Shown: piece by piece, positions 7,687 to 15,025 of the stretch
Position numbering within the stretch: the first letter of the stretch is position 1
How the letters are laid out: every line of letters starts with the position of its first letter
Source: a virus
Length of the DNA: 57,199 bases
IMG/VR virus record: IMGVR_UViG_3300030090_002105
Span: 1-57,199 of that record
Strand: one strand, 5' to 3'
Program-made: the position numbers and the translations under genes
Notes under the pieces: generated by a model
What the model was told of the DNA's origin: nothing
The model's input: only the letters and a program-made list of their open reading frames with translations
The model's database searches: none

Positions 7687-7895
7687 TTATTTAAGAGTCT
7701 TTGCTCAAGCGTGTCTATACGGTCGAGTATTCTATCTATGTGGGTATCAAGTTCTTGCCTACTAACAGTCTGAGTTGCAAGGTCTGTAACCCTAGCGTGT
7801 AGCCTGTCTATCTGAGAAAATATTCTCTTAACTAACCATCCACCAAGGAACAATATAATTCCTATAAGTGCGTCCACCATAATAGATGGTTCCAT
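7683..7895 (-). CDS. short TM plus coiled-coil protein (holin-like candidate)
   Basis: 70 residues: an N-terminal transmembrane helix (VDALIGIILFLGGWLV, about 7-23) followed by a coiled coil (IDRLHARVTDLATQTVSRQE ... LDRIDTLEQRLLNK). The layout resembles haemolysin-XhlA/holin-accessory proteins. Coupled to neighbours at both ends. A role in host lysis is inferred from topology and the neighbouring envelope proteins. Confidence 0.55.
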   Translation of the reverse strand: MEPSIMVDALIGIILFLGGWLVKRIFSQIDRLHARVTDLATQTVSRQELDTHIDRILDRIDTLEQRLLNK

Positions 7896-8248
7896 TACAT
7901 CTCCACCTTGTCTTCTTTTTCTTCAGATTGATCTACAAGTTCTTTTGGAATTTGTGACAACGAAGTACCACTAGCAAAAAAACAAGCCTCTCCCGGTTTA
8001 GTAATTATAACACTCCAAGAAGGTTTATTAACATCATAATTATAAGTAAGAATTAAAAGTCCCGGCCCCATTTCTGCAACAATCATAGGAACTTCGCCGT
8101 ATTTATCAGACGCAATTTTTGCTAACTCGAACATTCCATTTTCTGCTTTTGTGCAGTGCATTGGAAAAGTTCCATGCCTTAAAAAAATGCTGTCTTGTGC
8201 CATGACTGGTGACACAATCAAAGCCAGTGCTAGTAATAGTTTCTTCAT
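7895..8248 (-). CDS. secreted protein with signal peptide, unknown
   Basis: 117 residues. Residues 1-17 are a classical Sec signal (MKKLLLALALIVSPVMA) with cleavage expected after AxA-like VMA. The mature part has two Cys (FPMHCTKAE and GEACFFASG) that could form a disulphide, and an acidic tail (DQSEEKEDKVEM). Probably periplasmic. It sits upstream of the two membrane proteins, in what may be a lysis or superinfection-exclusion cluster (inference). Family not recognised, although similar sequences with HCT...EACFFASG recur in marine phages (recalled). Confidence 0.65.
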   Translation of the reverse strand: MKKLLLALALIVSPVMAQDSIFLRHGTFPMHCTKAENGMFELAKIASDKYGEVPMIVAEMGPGLLILTYNYDVNKPSWSVIITKPGEACFFASGTSLSQIPKELVDQSEEKEDKVEM

Positions 8249-8418
8249 AGTTCATTCTCGCAATATCCAGCAACCCAATATTCGGGTTGAACATATGGAA
8301 ACTCTCCATAAGGAAATGCTCTTGGTTGTTTTTCGTAGAACTTTTTAGAGTTCGTCATTTGATAAGCTACACGCCTAGACCTGTATGTTTTTCTGCCTAT
8401 TCTTCTAGTTCTTGCCAT
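8245..8418 (-). CDS. 57-residue Arg-rich protein downstream of terminase
   Basis: 57 residues beginning MARTRRIGRKTYRSRRVAY, ending YVQPEYWVAGYCENEL. ATG at 8418 overlaps the terminase stop (TAATG) and its stop overlaps the next ATG (ATGA), so translation is coupled. The N terminus is strongly basic, the C terminus aromatic. Function unknown; a DNA-binding or packaging accessory role would fit its position. Confidence 0.6.
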   Translation of the reverse strand: MARTRRIGRKTYRSRRVAYQMTNSKKFYEKQPRAFPYGEFPYVQPEYWVAGYCENEL

Positions 8419-10082
8419 TAATATGCTGCCTCAGCTTCAGGCTCCAGTTTTCTGTAGACTCTAGAAATTGGAGGCGTAGCATCCATATCATAAATTCTAG
8501 ATAAAGCATCCAAGAAATCTGGATGTATAGTTGGAAAAAGATTATACTCATTATCTCTTACCCACTTAGTAAGATCATATAAGCTTCCATTTTCATCTTT
8601 GCACATAATTTTTTTAGAAATAAGAAAGTCTTGTTTTCTATCCATTACGTCCATCTGCAAAGATGTAAGCATTTTTTTGTCTGTTGGATAAGGCCAGAAA
8701 AACGATCCGTCTTTTAGGTCTGGTTCTAATCTTTGTATTCTGTCCTTTTTAGATTGTGATCCGCCCCCGCCAACCCAATTTAATTCGTATATAGGAAAGT
8801 TGCTTCCCTCTATTCTCATCATTTCATTAAAGTGTTCTATGTCACTTTGTGCGCCGTATCTTTCATAACCAACTTTTACTTCTCTAATTCCAGGTGATCT
8901 TTTCCATTTAGCTCTTAACTTTTTTAAAAAATCCCACCTTTCAGAAAGGGTCATTCTATGACAAACACCATCTAAAAGAAATTTATTATAGTTGGCATCT
9001 ACACCAACTACACACATAGCGGTTCTATTCGACTCTTTCTTTTTTGAGCTAGCAGGGTCAACCATAATGTACACGTTCATTGTGTAAGGCCTAACTTCCC
9101 ACTCTCTCCACCATTCGGACTTAAACGATACGTCACTTCCCGCAATAGGGTTAAGCAGTTGCTGACAAGCTACAGTATAAGTAGATGTAGTCTTTTTTAT
9201 TTCTTCCCAACGATCTTCTTCAAGAAACACTGGTATGCCATCCATCTGCCCATTATGAGTAGCTGTGTGTATTCTGGGCTTTACCGCTGCTCTTTGAAGA
9301 ATGGTTCCGTATGTGTCACCATAAGAATACCTAGTTCCTGCGTATTGATACCTAGGGTTGTGTGTAGAGCCAAGGTTTAATGACAGCTCCCACTGAGTAG
9401 TTGTCTTTGCTATCTGCTCTGGAGTTGATACGCTCTCTTGCACAACAACATCATCATAGATAATCAAACCAAAGTGCCTACCTGTTGGTTGGCCATCTAC
9501 AAGGCCATGCGCCTCTACTGTTTGTTCTTTAGGATTTGATTTTCTTTTAACACAAAGCCCCTCGTTCTCTGCCCATTTAGGAGCGTACTGCTTTGGTTTT
9601 TCGTAAAGTATATCAGGATACAAACTTTTAAGCTTTTCGTTTGACTCAAGCTCTTGCATTATCTGTCTAAGGAATGGCTTAGCCTGTTTTGCAGAATAAG
9701 ATAGTATTCCTATTGTTATATCTGGATTACATAGTATTTCCTGAATACAACCAAGATAAGTTATTATAGAACTTTTATAGTGAAAACGTGCCCATAAATC
9801 GAGTCTTCTATCTTTGTCACTTTCGACTTCACGGCATCTTTCATATATCCAAGGATGCAACATGTCGTGGCGATTGCACAAAAAAACGCCAAGATAATAC
9901 CTATCAAGCTGGCCAAGAGTGCGAATAAAGGTATCGTCAATATTAGGATCATTGTGACAATTAGCGTATGCAGAAACAACTTGATCATAATTAGCATGCC
10001 TAGCCCAATTAGCGAAAGAGTATGCAGCTTCTGAATTTTTGGAATCAATGTAAGCATCCCTAACTATTTCTGGTAAACTCAC
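8418..10082 (-). CDS. terL: terminase large subunit
   Basis: 554 residues, typical length. It packages DNA into the prohead: ATPase motor plus nuclease. Visible features: RFHYKSS near 99-105 as a degenerate Walker A/P-loop, GLIIYDDVV (205-213) as Walker B with catalytic acid, and the RNase-H-like nuclease domain opening at YIMVDPASSKKKESNRTA (about 338-355, Asp342) and closing with HPDFLDALSRIYD near 520. It directly follows the 10082-11128 gene (one shared base). The TerS-like gene is two genes upstream, so the packaging module heads the leftward late operon. Confidence 0.93.
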   Translation of the reverse strand: MSLPEIVRDAYIDSKNSEAAYSFANWARHANYDQVVSAYANCHNDPNIDDTFIRTLGQLDRYYLGVFLCNRHDMLHPWIYERCREVESDKDRRLDLWARFHYKSSIITYLGCIQEILCNPDITIGILSYSAKQAKPFLRQIMQELESNEKLKSLYPDILYEKPKQYAPKWAENEGLCVKRKSNPKEQTVEAHGLVDGQPTGRHFGLIIYDDVVVQESVSTPEQIAKTTTQWELSLNLGSTHNPRYQYAGTRYSYGDTYGTILQRAAVKPRIHTATHNGQMDGIPVFLEEDRWEEIKKTTSTYTVACQQLLNPIAGSDVSFKSEWWREWEVRPYTMNVYIMVDPASSKKKESNRTAMCVVGVDANYNKFLLDGVCHRMTLSERWDFLKKLRAKWKRSPGIREVKVGYERYGAQSDIEHFNEMMRIEGSNFPIYELNWVGGGGSQSKKDRIQRLEPDLKDGSFFWPYPTDKKMLTSLQMDVMDRKQDFLISKKIMCKDENGSLYDLTKWVRDNEYNLFPTIHPDFLDALSRIYDMDATPPISRVYRKLEPEAEAAY

Positions 10083-11128
10083 TAGCTAGTAGGTGTTACT
10101 AATGAAGGACTCATAGGGTTCATTTCATTATAAAGATTACGAACCCATTCTAATTCTGATGGTCTATCAAGATAGTATTTAATTTGTCTTTCATTAAGGC
10201 CTTTCATCCAAGGTTCATCATATGATGAAGCTGGAATATTATTAAGAAAGTTTTCTATAAAAGAATCATTCCGTGATCCTACTGAAGTTCCGCCAGCTCC
10301 TAAAGGTCCTTGTGTTGTTTGTTCGTGAGCTGCTCTAATTGCTTGTCCTATAATGTTAGGATCAACATTAAATCCTGCTTTAGCCAGCCCTGCTTTAATT
10401 GCGTTGCCTATCATATTAAGCTCGCCAATTCCTGGAAGAGCATTCATTCCGTAACCCATGATAGCTCTTAAAGATTTTCCTAAAGGAGTCCTAGCTTCGA
10501 TAGCTGCTTTTTGTAGTTTGCCCAGGATTTCGTAAGCTTTAGCCCTCTGCTCAGGGTTTTCTATATCTTCGATAGGAGCGACACGACCATACATGTCTAC
10601 AGGCTCTCTATTTTGTTCCTGATCTGTAGTGGCTGGTCTTCCAACTCCCATTGGCATACCTATGCGTGTATCCCTAGATGGGTGGGCGCGGACAGTTCGT
10701 ATACCTGGGTCTACGTCTGTTTGGGACGCGGGGCCAGTCATATCCATTCCATCATCAAACATGCCTGCTTTGTCTAGAGCATCTCTTACCGCATCTGTAT
10801 CCATATTATGAGCTTCAAGAGCTGGTGATCCAGGTTGAGCTGGCGCTCCAAATGTAACTTCACGATCTATCTGGCTCATTCCTAAAGCTTTAGCAATAGC
10901 AGATTTAAAATCGGCTATTGACATGTCTGAGCTAGATGCTCCCGGACTTGCCCCTATCATTCCCCCGCTTGGGTCTGTGCCCCCAAAAGCAGGAGCATCT
11001 GGACCTAATGCTGAACCACCTAATGCTGATTCTGCACCTGTTCCTGCGGAGTGACCGCTTATTCCAGAAGGGCCTCCAATTCCATGATCAGGATGTCCGC
11101 CTCCGTGAGCGCCAGCTGGTCCAGCCAT
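10082..11128 (-). CDS. Gly/Pro/Ala-rich protein, probable virion or packaging protein
   Basis: 348 residues. Residues 1-75 are low complexity (Gly/His/Ser/Pro, no long helices). Residues 75-210 are acidic with likely helices (MSIADFKSAIAKALGMSQID). Residues 215-265 are hydrophobic and Gly/Ala-rich (MGYGMNALPGIGELNMIGNA), and could interact with membrane. Immediately upstream of terL. No known domain recognised; position suggests a head or internal protein. Confidence 0.6.
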   Translation of the reverse strand: MAGPAGAHGGGHPDHGIGGPSGISGHSAGTGAESALGGSALGPDAPAFGGTDPSGGMIGASPGASSSDMSIADFKSAIAKALGMSQIDREVTFGAPAQPGSPALEAHNMDTDAVRDALDKAGMFDDGMDMTGPASQTDVDPGIRTVRAHPSRDTRIGMPMGVGRPATTDQEQNREPVDMYGRVAPIEDIENPEQRAKAYEILGKLQKAAIEARTPLGKSLRAIMGYGMNALPGIGELNMIGNAIKAGLAKAGFNVDPNIIGQAIRAAHEQTTQGPLGAGGTSVGSRNDSFIENFLNNIPASSYDEPWMKGLNERQIKYYLDRPSELEWVRNLYNEMNPMSPSLVTPTS

Positions 11129-11129
11129 A

Positions 11130-11246
11130 TCAGTACCCCTTAGAGGGCTTTTTCTTTACTTTTTTTCCGGTTGATTTAGCATAGACTTTAGCTTTTTTCA
11201 TACCAGATTTAGTGTAGGGAAATTTTTTAGTTCCGACTTTAGGCAT
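11130..11246 (-). CDS. 38-residue basic peptide
   Basis: 38 residues, MPKVGTKKFPYTKSGMKKAK then VYAKSTGKKVKKKPSKGY. Both neighbours are one base away, so it sits tightly in the operon. The KVGTKKFPYT..G...AK pattern recurs in very small phage proteins (recalled). Highly basic, probably binding nucleic acid; function unknown. Confidence 0.65.
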   Translation of the reverse strand: MPKVGTKKFPYTKSGMKKAKVYAKSTGKKVKKKPSKGY

Positions 11247-11247
11247 A

Positions 11248-11706
11248 TTAATTTAGAAGCTCAGGCTTCTCCTCCATACTTTCGTTTAGTTTATCAATAA
11301 TAGATTCAACATCTACAGCCTTCTTAACTTCTACTGTAGTCTTTTTGGTTTCAGTTTTATCCACTTCCTGCTTTGAATATGTGGAACGATAGTTAAACTT
11401 GTTGACCATCATAAAGGCATACAGAGAGGTGTTAAAAGACTTGTTTTCTAGATTGTCCCTACCTACCTGAATCCAGTGAGCTTCCGAAGCCTGTATACCT
11501 AGCTCAACAGTACGCTGAAAATCTCCTTTCCTTTCGTCCTTGAGCCACCTGTAGAACGTAGCTTTATGAATGCCCAAGAATCTGCATACCTCAACAACGG
11601 TAGCACCACCGGCAAACATTTCAATAACTTTTTTCTTGTTAGCGGTATTCCATACACTGCTATGTACTACAGAACCACCCCTACGTTTTACAGGATTTAC
11701 TGCCAT
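11248..11706 (-). CDS. terS: terminase small subunit-like HTH protein
   Basis: 152 residues. Residues 22-57 form a helix-turn-helix of the Hin/small-terminase type (NKKKVIEMFAGGATVVEVCR then FLGIHKATFYRWLKDE). A helical body follows (SEAHWIQVGRDNLENKSFN) and the C-terminal tail is charged (DKTETKKTTVEVKKAVDVES). Order and length match small terminase subunits, which recognise the packaging site and load TerL. Position near the start of the late operon agrees. A simple DNA-binding regulator is the alternative. Confidence 0.75.
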   Translation of the reverse strand: MAVNPVKRRGGSVVHSSVWNTANKKKVIEMFAGGATVVEVCRFLGIHKATFYRWLKDERKGDFQRTVELGIQASEAHWIQVGRDNLENKSFNTSLYAFMMVNKFNYRSTYSKQEVDKTETKKTTVEVKKAVDVESIIDKLNESMEEKPELLN

Positions 11707-11717
11707 ATTATTCTTAA

Positions 11718-12062
11718 TTATTTGCTTCCGCCGCCACCACGCTGAGAACGAGCTGAAGCTGCGTTAGCCCTCATTTTTACTTTATCAGCTTTGTATTTTG
11801 CGTAAGATGTAGTTCCATGCTCTCTCATTCTTTGACCTTTGGGCATGCTATTCCAAGTAGACTCACGCATTACAGAAGAGTCCTTCTTTTTGGGACCACC
11901 TGCGCCCCCGCCTCCGGTAATTTTGCCTGCGGTATTTGATCTTGCTCCTCTAGACCTTGTTCCTAGTGATGCTGATCTAGCACCTGCACCACTTCTTGCT
12001 CCTGCTGCTTTGTTTCCACCCCTGTTTCCTGGACTTCCAGGAGGTCCTGATCCATATGCCAT
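11718..12062 (-). CDS. first late gene: Gly/Arg/Ser-rich basic protein
   Basis: 114 residues. Residues 1-55 are low-complexity Gly/Ala/Arg/Ser (GARSGAGARSASLGTRSRGA), then KKKDSSVMRESTWNSMPKGQ and a basic C terminus ending in a Gly run. It is the promoter-proximal gene of the leftward operon. The Arg/Gly-rich part is reminiscent of RNA- or DNA-binding RGG-like tails. Function unknown; the strong charge fits the family of basic late proteins in this genome. Confidence 0.6.
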   Translation of the reverse strand: MAYGSGPPGSPGNRGGNKAAGARSGAGARSASLGTRSRGARSNTAGKITGGGGAGGPKKKDSSVMRESTWNSMPKGQRMREHGTTSYAKYKADKVKMRANAASARSQRGGGGSK

Positions 12063-12086
12063 TTTAATTCTCCATAGTTGTAAAGT

Positions 12087-12153
12087 GGGGCCGTGTCAGC
12101 AGAAAGGGAGAAGAACCCTCTATCGAGGGGAGAGATGTGCCGACACGTGCCCC
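12087..12153 (-). ncRNA. structured 5' leader of the late operon
   Basis: On the minus strand the transcript would begin a few bases before a long stem: GGGGCACGTGTC (12153 to 12142) pairs with GACACGGCCCC (12097 to 12087), 11 pairs with one bulged base. Inside is a hairpin CCCTC-GATA-GAGGG (12129 to 12116) closed by a GNRA-type loop, leaving pyrimidine-rich strands on both sides. It lies 25 bases upstream of the first late start codon and just downstream of a promoter. It may be an mRNA-stabilising leader, cis-regulator or packaging signal; no known class recognised. Confidence 0.6.
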
Positions 12154-12167
12154 GAATATTTACTAAT

Positions 12168-12178
12168 ATTATACCATA
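12168..12178 (-). promoter_or_regulatory. late promoter, extended -10 TATGGTATAAT
   Basis: Minus-strand TATGGTATAAT (TGn extended -10, perfect TATAAT) with a weak -35. The expected start is about 12160, just before the structured leader. The identical 11-mer occurs on the plus strand at 21735 and 25478 ahead of early genes. Confidence 0.6.
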
Positions 12179-12279
12179 TTGGGGGGTTCTCGTGTCGCAC
12201 TTTTTAAATAGATCAATCATTTAGCATATATTTTAGCATTCTTACACAATATTTTGCTAAATGGAACCAGGTATAGGTA

Positions 12280-12447
12280 CAGGTATAGATAAATATATAT
12301 TAATATTATATATATATTATATATTATATAGAAGTATTAATATATATATTATAATAAGGGACCACCTTACCTGTGGATAACTTTCCAATTCTCCTTTATA
12401 ATCATAGATTTAACCTAATATTTACCTGTGGATAAGTATGTGGATAA
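12280..12447. other. putative replication origin: AT-rich element and three DnaA boxes
   Basis: A nearly pure A/T stretch (about 12283-12357) is followed by three perfect DnaA-box sequences TGTGGATAA (reverse complement of TTATCCACA) at 12372-12380, 12427-12435 and 12439-12447, all in one orientation. The first two lie in a 14-bp direct repeat TTACCTGTGGATAA (12367 and 12422). The layout of an unwinding element beside DnaA boxes matches bacterial and plasmid origins. It lies at the divergence of early and late operons. The genome encodes a primase-helicase but no visible DNA polymerase or initiator, so host DnaA could recruit the host replisome (inference). Confidence 0.65.
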
Positions 12448-12480
12448 CTTGTGTATAAAAATATACCCCCCAAAAAATTT

Positions 12481-12512
12481 TGGGACCCCTATTTTCTGAA
12501 TGGGACCCCTAT
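12481..12512. repeat. direct repeat TGGGACCCCTAT x2, 20-bp period
   Basis: Two exact 12-bp copies at 12481-12492 and 12501-12512, two helical turns apart, next to the DnaA boxes. The spacing suits paired binding of one protein on the same DNA face (iteron or operator). Confidence 0.6.
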
Positions 12513-12890
12513 ATTTCGCCGCTAAGCCAACGGCTATTCCATTCCACATATACCAAAACACCCTATACAGAGATACACATACCATATACCACGTATACAG
12601 ATACCAAACTCTTAGTAAAACGCTAATGTGTTGTTAGTGTCGTTTTTTTATTTATATATATGCGGGTGCGGATCAGGATTCCCAGTCCTGGATCGCCCCG
12701 GTCGGCCCCTCGGAGTACCTTCGAATATTAGAATATTCTAATTTTCTACACCCTTCTCGCCCAGTATAAGTATATTAGTGGTTTCTTATTGAGCAGAAAA
12801 GTTGGGAGGACTTGCATTTTCTGGTGGTTGTGCTAAAGTGTAGTCACTGGCTGAGGCGACGGGCTGAAGCCACAATAAGGAGTCGCGCTT
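12513..12890 (+). promoter_or_regulatory. non-coding early control region
   Basis: No credible gene. It contains a possible promoter TTGTTA (about 12632) and TATATA (about 12656), repeated ATACC/GTATAC motifs (12548-12607), an imperfect hairpin around GGATTCCCAGTCC (12670-12693), a GAATATT-rich inverted motif near 12723-12742 and a second possible -10 (TATAAG, about 12767). The TGGCT/AGCCA pair and AAGGAG before 12891 would lie in the first early leader. Promoter calls are weak. Confidence 0.4.
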
Positions 12891-13163
12891 ATGTTTATTA
12901 CCATGAGCGACGGGACTCGCTACGAAGTACCGGCAGAATGTCAGGTCTTTCGGAGTGCTGACGGCGGTAAGATCGGCACCCCAGCGATTCGACAGATTGC
13001 AGGGACTAAGGCAGAGAAGCAGGTATGCAAGGCGAAACGCGACACGCGAAAGCCTAGCCACAGACTGCCTCGCCTTCAAGAAAGCGAGATGAACCGTCGA
13101 ATTAGGATTTGGCAGAAAACGGGTCGCAAAAAAGGCGACGGGTACGCCAGGAAGACTGGTTGA
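12891..13163 (+). CDS. first early gene, small basic protein
   Basis: 90 residues. AAGGAG lies 9 bases ahead of the ATG, a strong site. N terminus MFITMSDGTRYEVPAECQVF is probably a small beta-hairpin; the C-terminal half is basic (KAKRDTRKPSHR, RRIRIWQKTGRKKGDG). No domain recognised. As the first gene after the control region it could be a host-takeover or regulatory protein (inference). Its DNA is visibly more GC-rich than the later early genes, like the structured regions following it. Confidence 0.6.
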   Translation: MFITMSDGTRYEVPAECQVFRSADGGKIGTPAIRQIAGTKAEKQVCKAKRDTRKPSHRLPRLQESEMNRRIRIWQKTGRKKGDGYARKTG

Positions 13164-13166
13164 CAG

Positions 13167-13717
13167 TAGAGGGTGCTGTATGACCCTCTAGTCTCAAAGA
13201 GTCTAGTCCGGCCTAGCGGACGCTAAAGAATGTCTAGGAGTCAATTTGTACCGTAAACCGATGTGTATCGGTTATGGAATGGTACGCCTTAGCGGGAGAC
13301 TGTGGGCTCGCCCTTAAAGCCAGTCAGTATGATGAGTGATCCGTTGCCGGGTCTAACGCAGTCGCGAGGATTTAGAAGTACCTCATAACGAAGTCTAGGC
13401 GATGGCATACCGTGAAGTAACCGAGCGAGGAATCGTTGCATTGTGTGTCGATAGGTCATAGCCTGTTGGGAATATTCAGCCCTAGCGCGTTGCGATGGGG
13501 GGTTGATGACGACTTCGGGAAGCGGGGTGGTGAGCCCTGCGATGTCAGAAGGTCTATTGGTGGGTGAGGGAAAAGCGAGCAAATGCCCGTGAACCATTCT
13601 TAGGACACCAGCATATCATGGCGGGTCAGCGACTTTGGGCGGGGAATCCTGGTCATGTAGAGCGCGATAGGGGAGACTGTTTGAGGGATTACATCCGTAG
13701 TCCGCAATCTCAAACAG
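13167..13717 (+). ncRNA. gene-free structured region 1 (candidate large RNA or long 5' leader)
   Basis: Some 550 bases without a credible gene but with many strong hairpins: TAGAGGGT/ACCCTCTA around an 8-base loop GCTGTATG (13167-13190), GTCCG/CGGAC (13206-13221), GTACC/GGTAC (13248-13285) enclosing AACCGAT-GTGT-ATCGGTT (13256-13273), and a 9-bp CTGTTTGAG/CTCAAACAG stem (13677-13717) just ahead of the next ribosome site. GC-rich compared with surroundings. It could be a stand-alone RNA or the leader of the 13731 gene. GOLLD and ROOL are phage RNAs of this size; membership untested. Confidence 0.55.
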
Positions 13718-13730
13718 AGGAACTGTAACG

Positions 13731-14291
13731 ATGGAAATCATCAAAGATGGCAAGACTCTCGCTACGGCGATCAAACGTGCTGTAAAAGCGATCATGACTA
13801 TGCAGGATCGTGTGCATGAGTTAGCAGTTAGCGCGATGTATCACTACTGGCTTCACGGCGATAGCACGTATCTGACCAATCTTGGGTCTGGTATCACCAA
13901 ATGCAATGGTGTAAACAAGCAGAAGTTTATCGGGTATGTTTCCGAGACTTGTGGCCTTAACTGGGACGTTAAGAACAATCGCTTCAAGAAGGCGAAGAAT
14001 TCTACGTTCACTAAGGATAGCGGTCAGGAGATTTTTCCGCTTCCAAGACTTGAGGCTCAGCGTTGGTATGAGTTTGAGTTAGACACTGAGATGCCTTCAT
14101 GGATGCTCAAGAGGGCGCTTAGGCAGTTGAATACTCAGATAGCCAGTCATAGCGATGAGGCTAAGAGTCAGATTGAGGATGCCTATGACGAGTTTGTAGC
14201 ACTAGAATCCACCATGAAAGAGGTGGGTCTTGGTGTAAGTCAGGAATCTTTCTCTGACGATACTCCAGAGTGGTTGCACCGAGCAGCCTAA
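13731..14291 (+). CDS. hypothetical protein between two structured RNA regions
   Basis: 186 residues. Site GAGGAACTGTAA at 13717-13728 precedes the ATG. The N-terminal 45 residues are helical (TAIKRAVKAIMTMQDRVHEL). The middle has a basic segment (WDVKNNRFKKAKNSTF) and FPLPRLEAQRWYEF; the C terminus is acidic and helical. No domain recognised, no membrane segment. Flanked on both sides by several hundred bases of foldable, gene-free sequence, so it may bind or act with that RNA (inference from position only). Confidence 0.65.
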   Translation: MEIIKDGKTLATAIKRAVKAIMTMQDRVHELAVSAMYHYWLHGDSTYLTNLGSGITKCNGVNKQKFIGYVSETCGLNWDVKNNRFKKAKNSTFTKDSGQEIFPLPRLEAQRWYEFELDTEMPSWMLKRALRQLNTQIASHSDEAKSQIEDAYDEFVALESTMKEVGLGVSQESFSDDTPEWLHRAA

Positions 14292-14296
14292 GTTGC

Positions 14297-15004
14297 GGGT
14301 TACCCTAGCGATAGGGTAATCCCTCAAGCAGTCAACTACAAGTGATACCTCTGAGACCTTCCGGAGGGCCAGTAGATAGGGCATCTAATGCCGGGTATCA
14401 CCAGTCCTGGGCATGACTGTGATGGGGTATACCATCTAAAAAGGCCCACTAATTTCGTCCTGAGTATGACTAGAGTTAAACTGCTCCGCCTAGGTACGGC
14501 GATAAACTGCCAACTACCCAGATGCTTGTAGAACCGTGGGTGAAGGGTCGATTTACCCGTCAGATGTGCAACGGTTCACCGAATTCCTAAGTCCTGAGTA
14601 TGACTTCATCCTGGTAAACTGCTCACTCAGTGCGTACCAGTAAACACTATGCCAGGGGTATTGGGTAGTAGATTCCCCCACTTCTGGTGACCGTCGAGCC
14701 TGTAATCGTCGGGGTTCTATAATCCGAGGGATAAAAACTGAGGTAGGCCGAATGGACACGCGCTAAACTGTCCTGAGTATGACAGGCATTTAGATCGGGG
14801 TTGCAGATGGTACATATCGCTGGCACTACGGTCGGCAACATAATGACAGGCCATCCCTAGTCGACGGCTCACGATAAATGCAAAACTGCTCACCTGGGGT
14901 ATTGCGGGGAGGGCTGGGTGAGTGAGTAACCTAGCCTACCTAGTAGGGTGGTATAGGGTCATGTCTTAACGGCTCTCAGAGAGGCTTACAGAGCGTCTCA
15001 GGGG
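14297..15004 (+). ncRNA. candidate novel large structured RNA with repeated CTGAGTAT hairpins
   Basis: About 700 gene-free bases. Four hairpins share an 8-base loop (CTGAGTAT at 14460, 14594 and 14773; CTGGGCAT at 14407) while their stems differ and still pair: CAGTC/GACTG, GTC/GAC, AAGTC/GACTT, CTGTC/GACAG. AAACTGCTC recurs at 14478, 14616 and 14883, and GGGGTATTG at 14655 and 14896. Other stems: TTACCCTA-GCGA-TAGGGTAA with a GNRA loop (about 14300-14319), GTGATACC/GGTATCAC (14342/14394) enclosing GGCAT-CTA-ATGCC, GATGG/CCATC (14421-14436), GAACCGT/ACGGTTC (14531/14571) enclosing GGGT/ACCC, and CTGGTA/TACCAG (14611/14635). Compensating stem changes strongly favour an RNA. Class unknown. Confidence 0.7.
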
Positions 15005-15025
15005 CATAAAATCAGGAGGAACAGT

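Noticed and set aside
12280-12512. CRISPR array
   Set aside because: The repeats here are few, short and unevenly spaced; better explained as DnaA boxes and iteron-like sites.
12786-13079. Minus-strand frame over the early start
   Set aside because: Overlaps a gene with a strong plus-strand ribosome site; no recognisable protein features.
13154-13190. Promoter TTGACA at 13160
   Set aside because: Good -35 but no -10 at 16-18 bases; the sequence there is the first hairpin.
13289-13597. Minus-strand 102-codon frame in the structured region
   Set aside because: No ribosome site, wrong strand for the operon, and composition fits the foldable RNA sequence better.
14300-14319. Terminator after the 186-residue gene
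   Set aside because: A strong 8-bp stem with GCGA loop, but no T run follows; it is better read as part of the RNA.
14553-14841. Short minus-strand frames in the RNA candidate
   Set aside because: They overlap the repeated hairpins and have no ribosome site or protein-like composition.
13164-15025. tRNA gene or cluster
   Set aside because: I looked for cloverleaf with GGTTCRA-type T arm and CCA; only GGTTCACC-like strings inside a different stem, so no tRNA.
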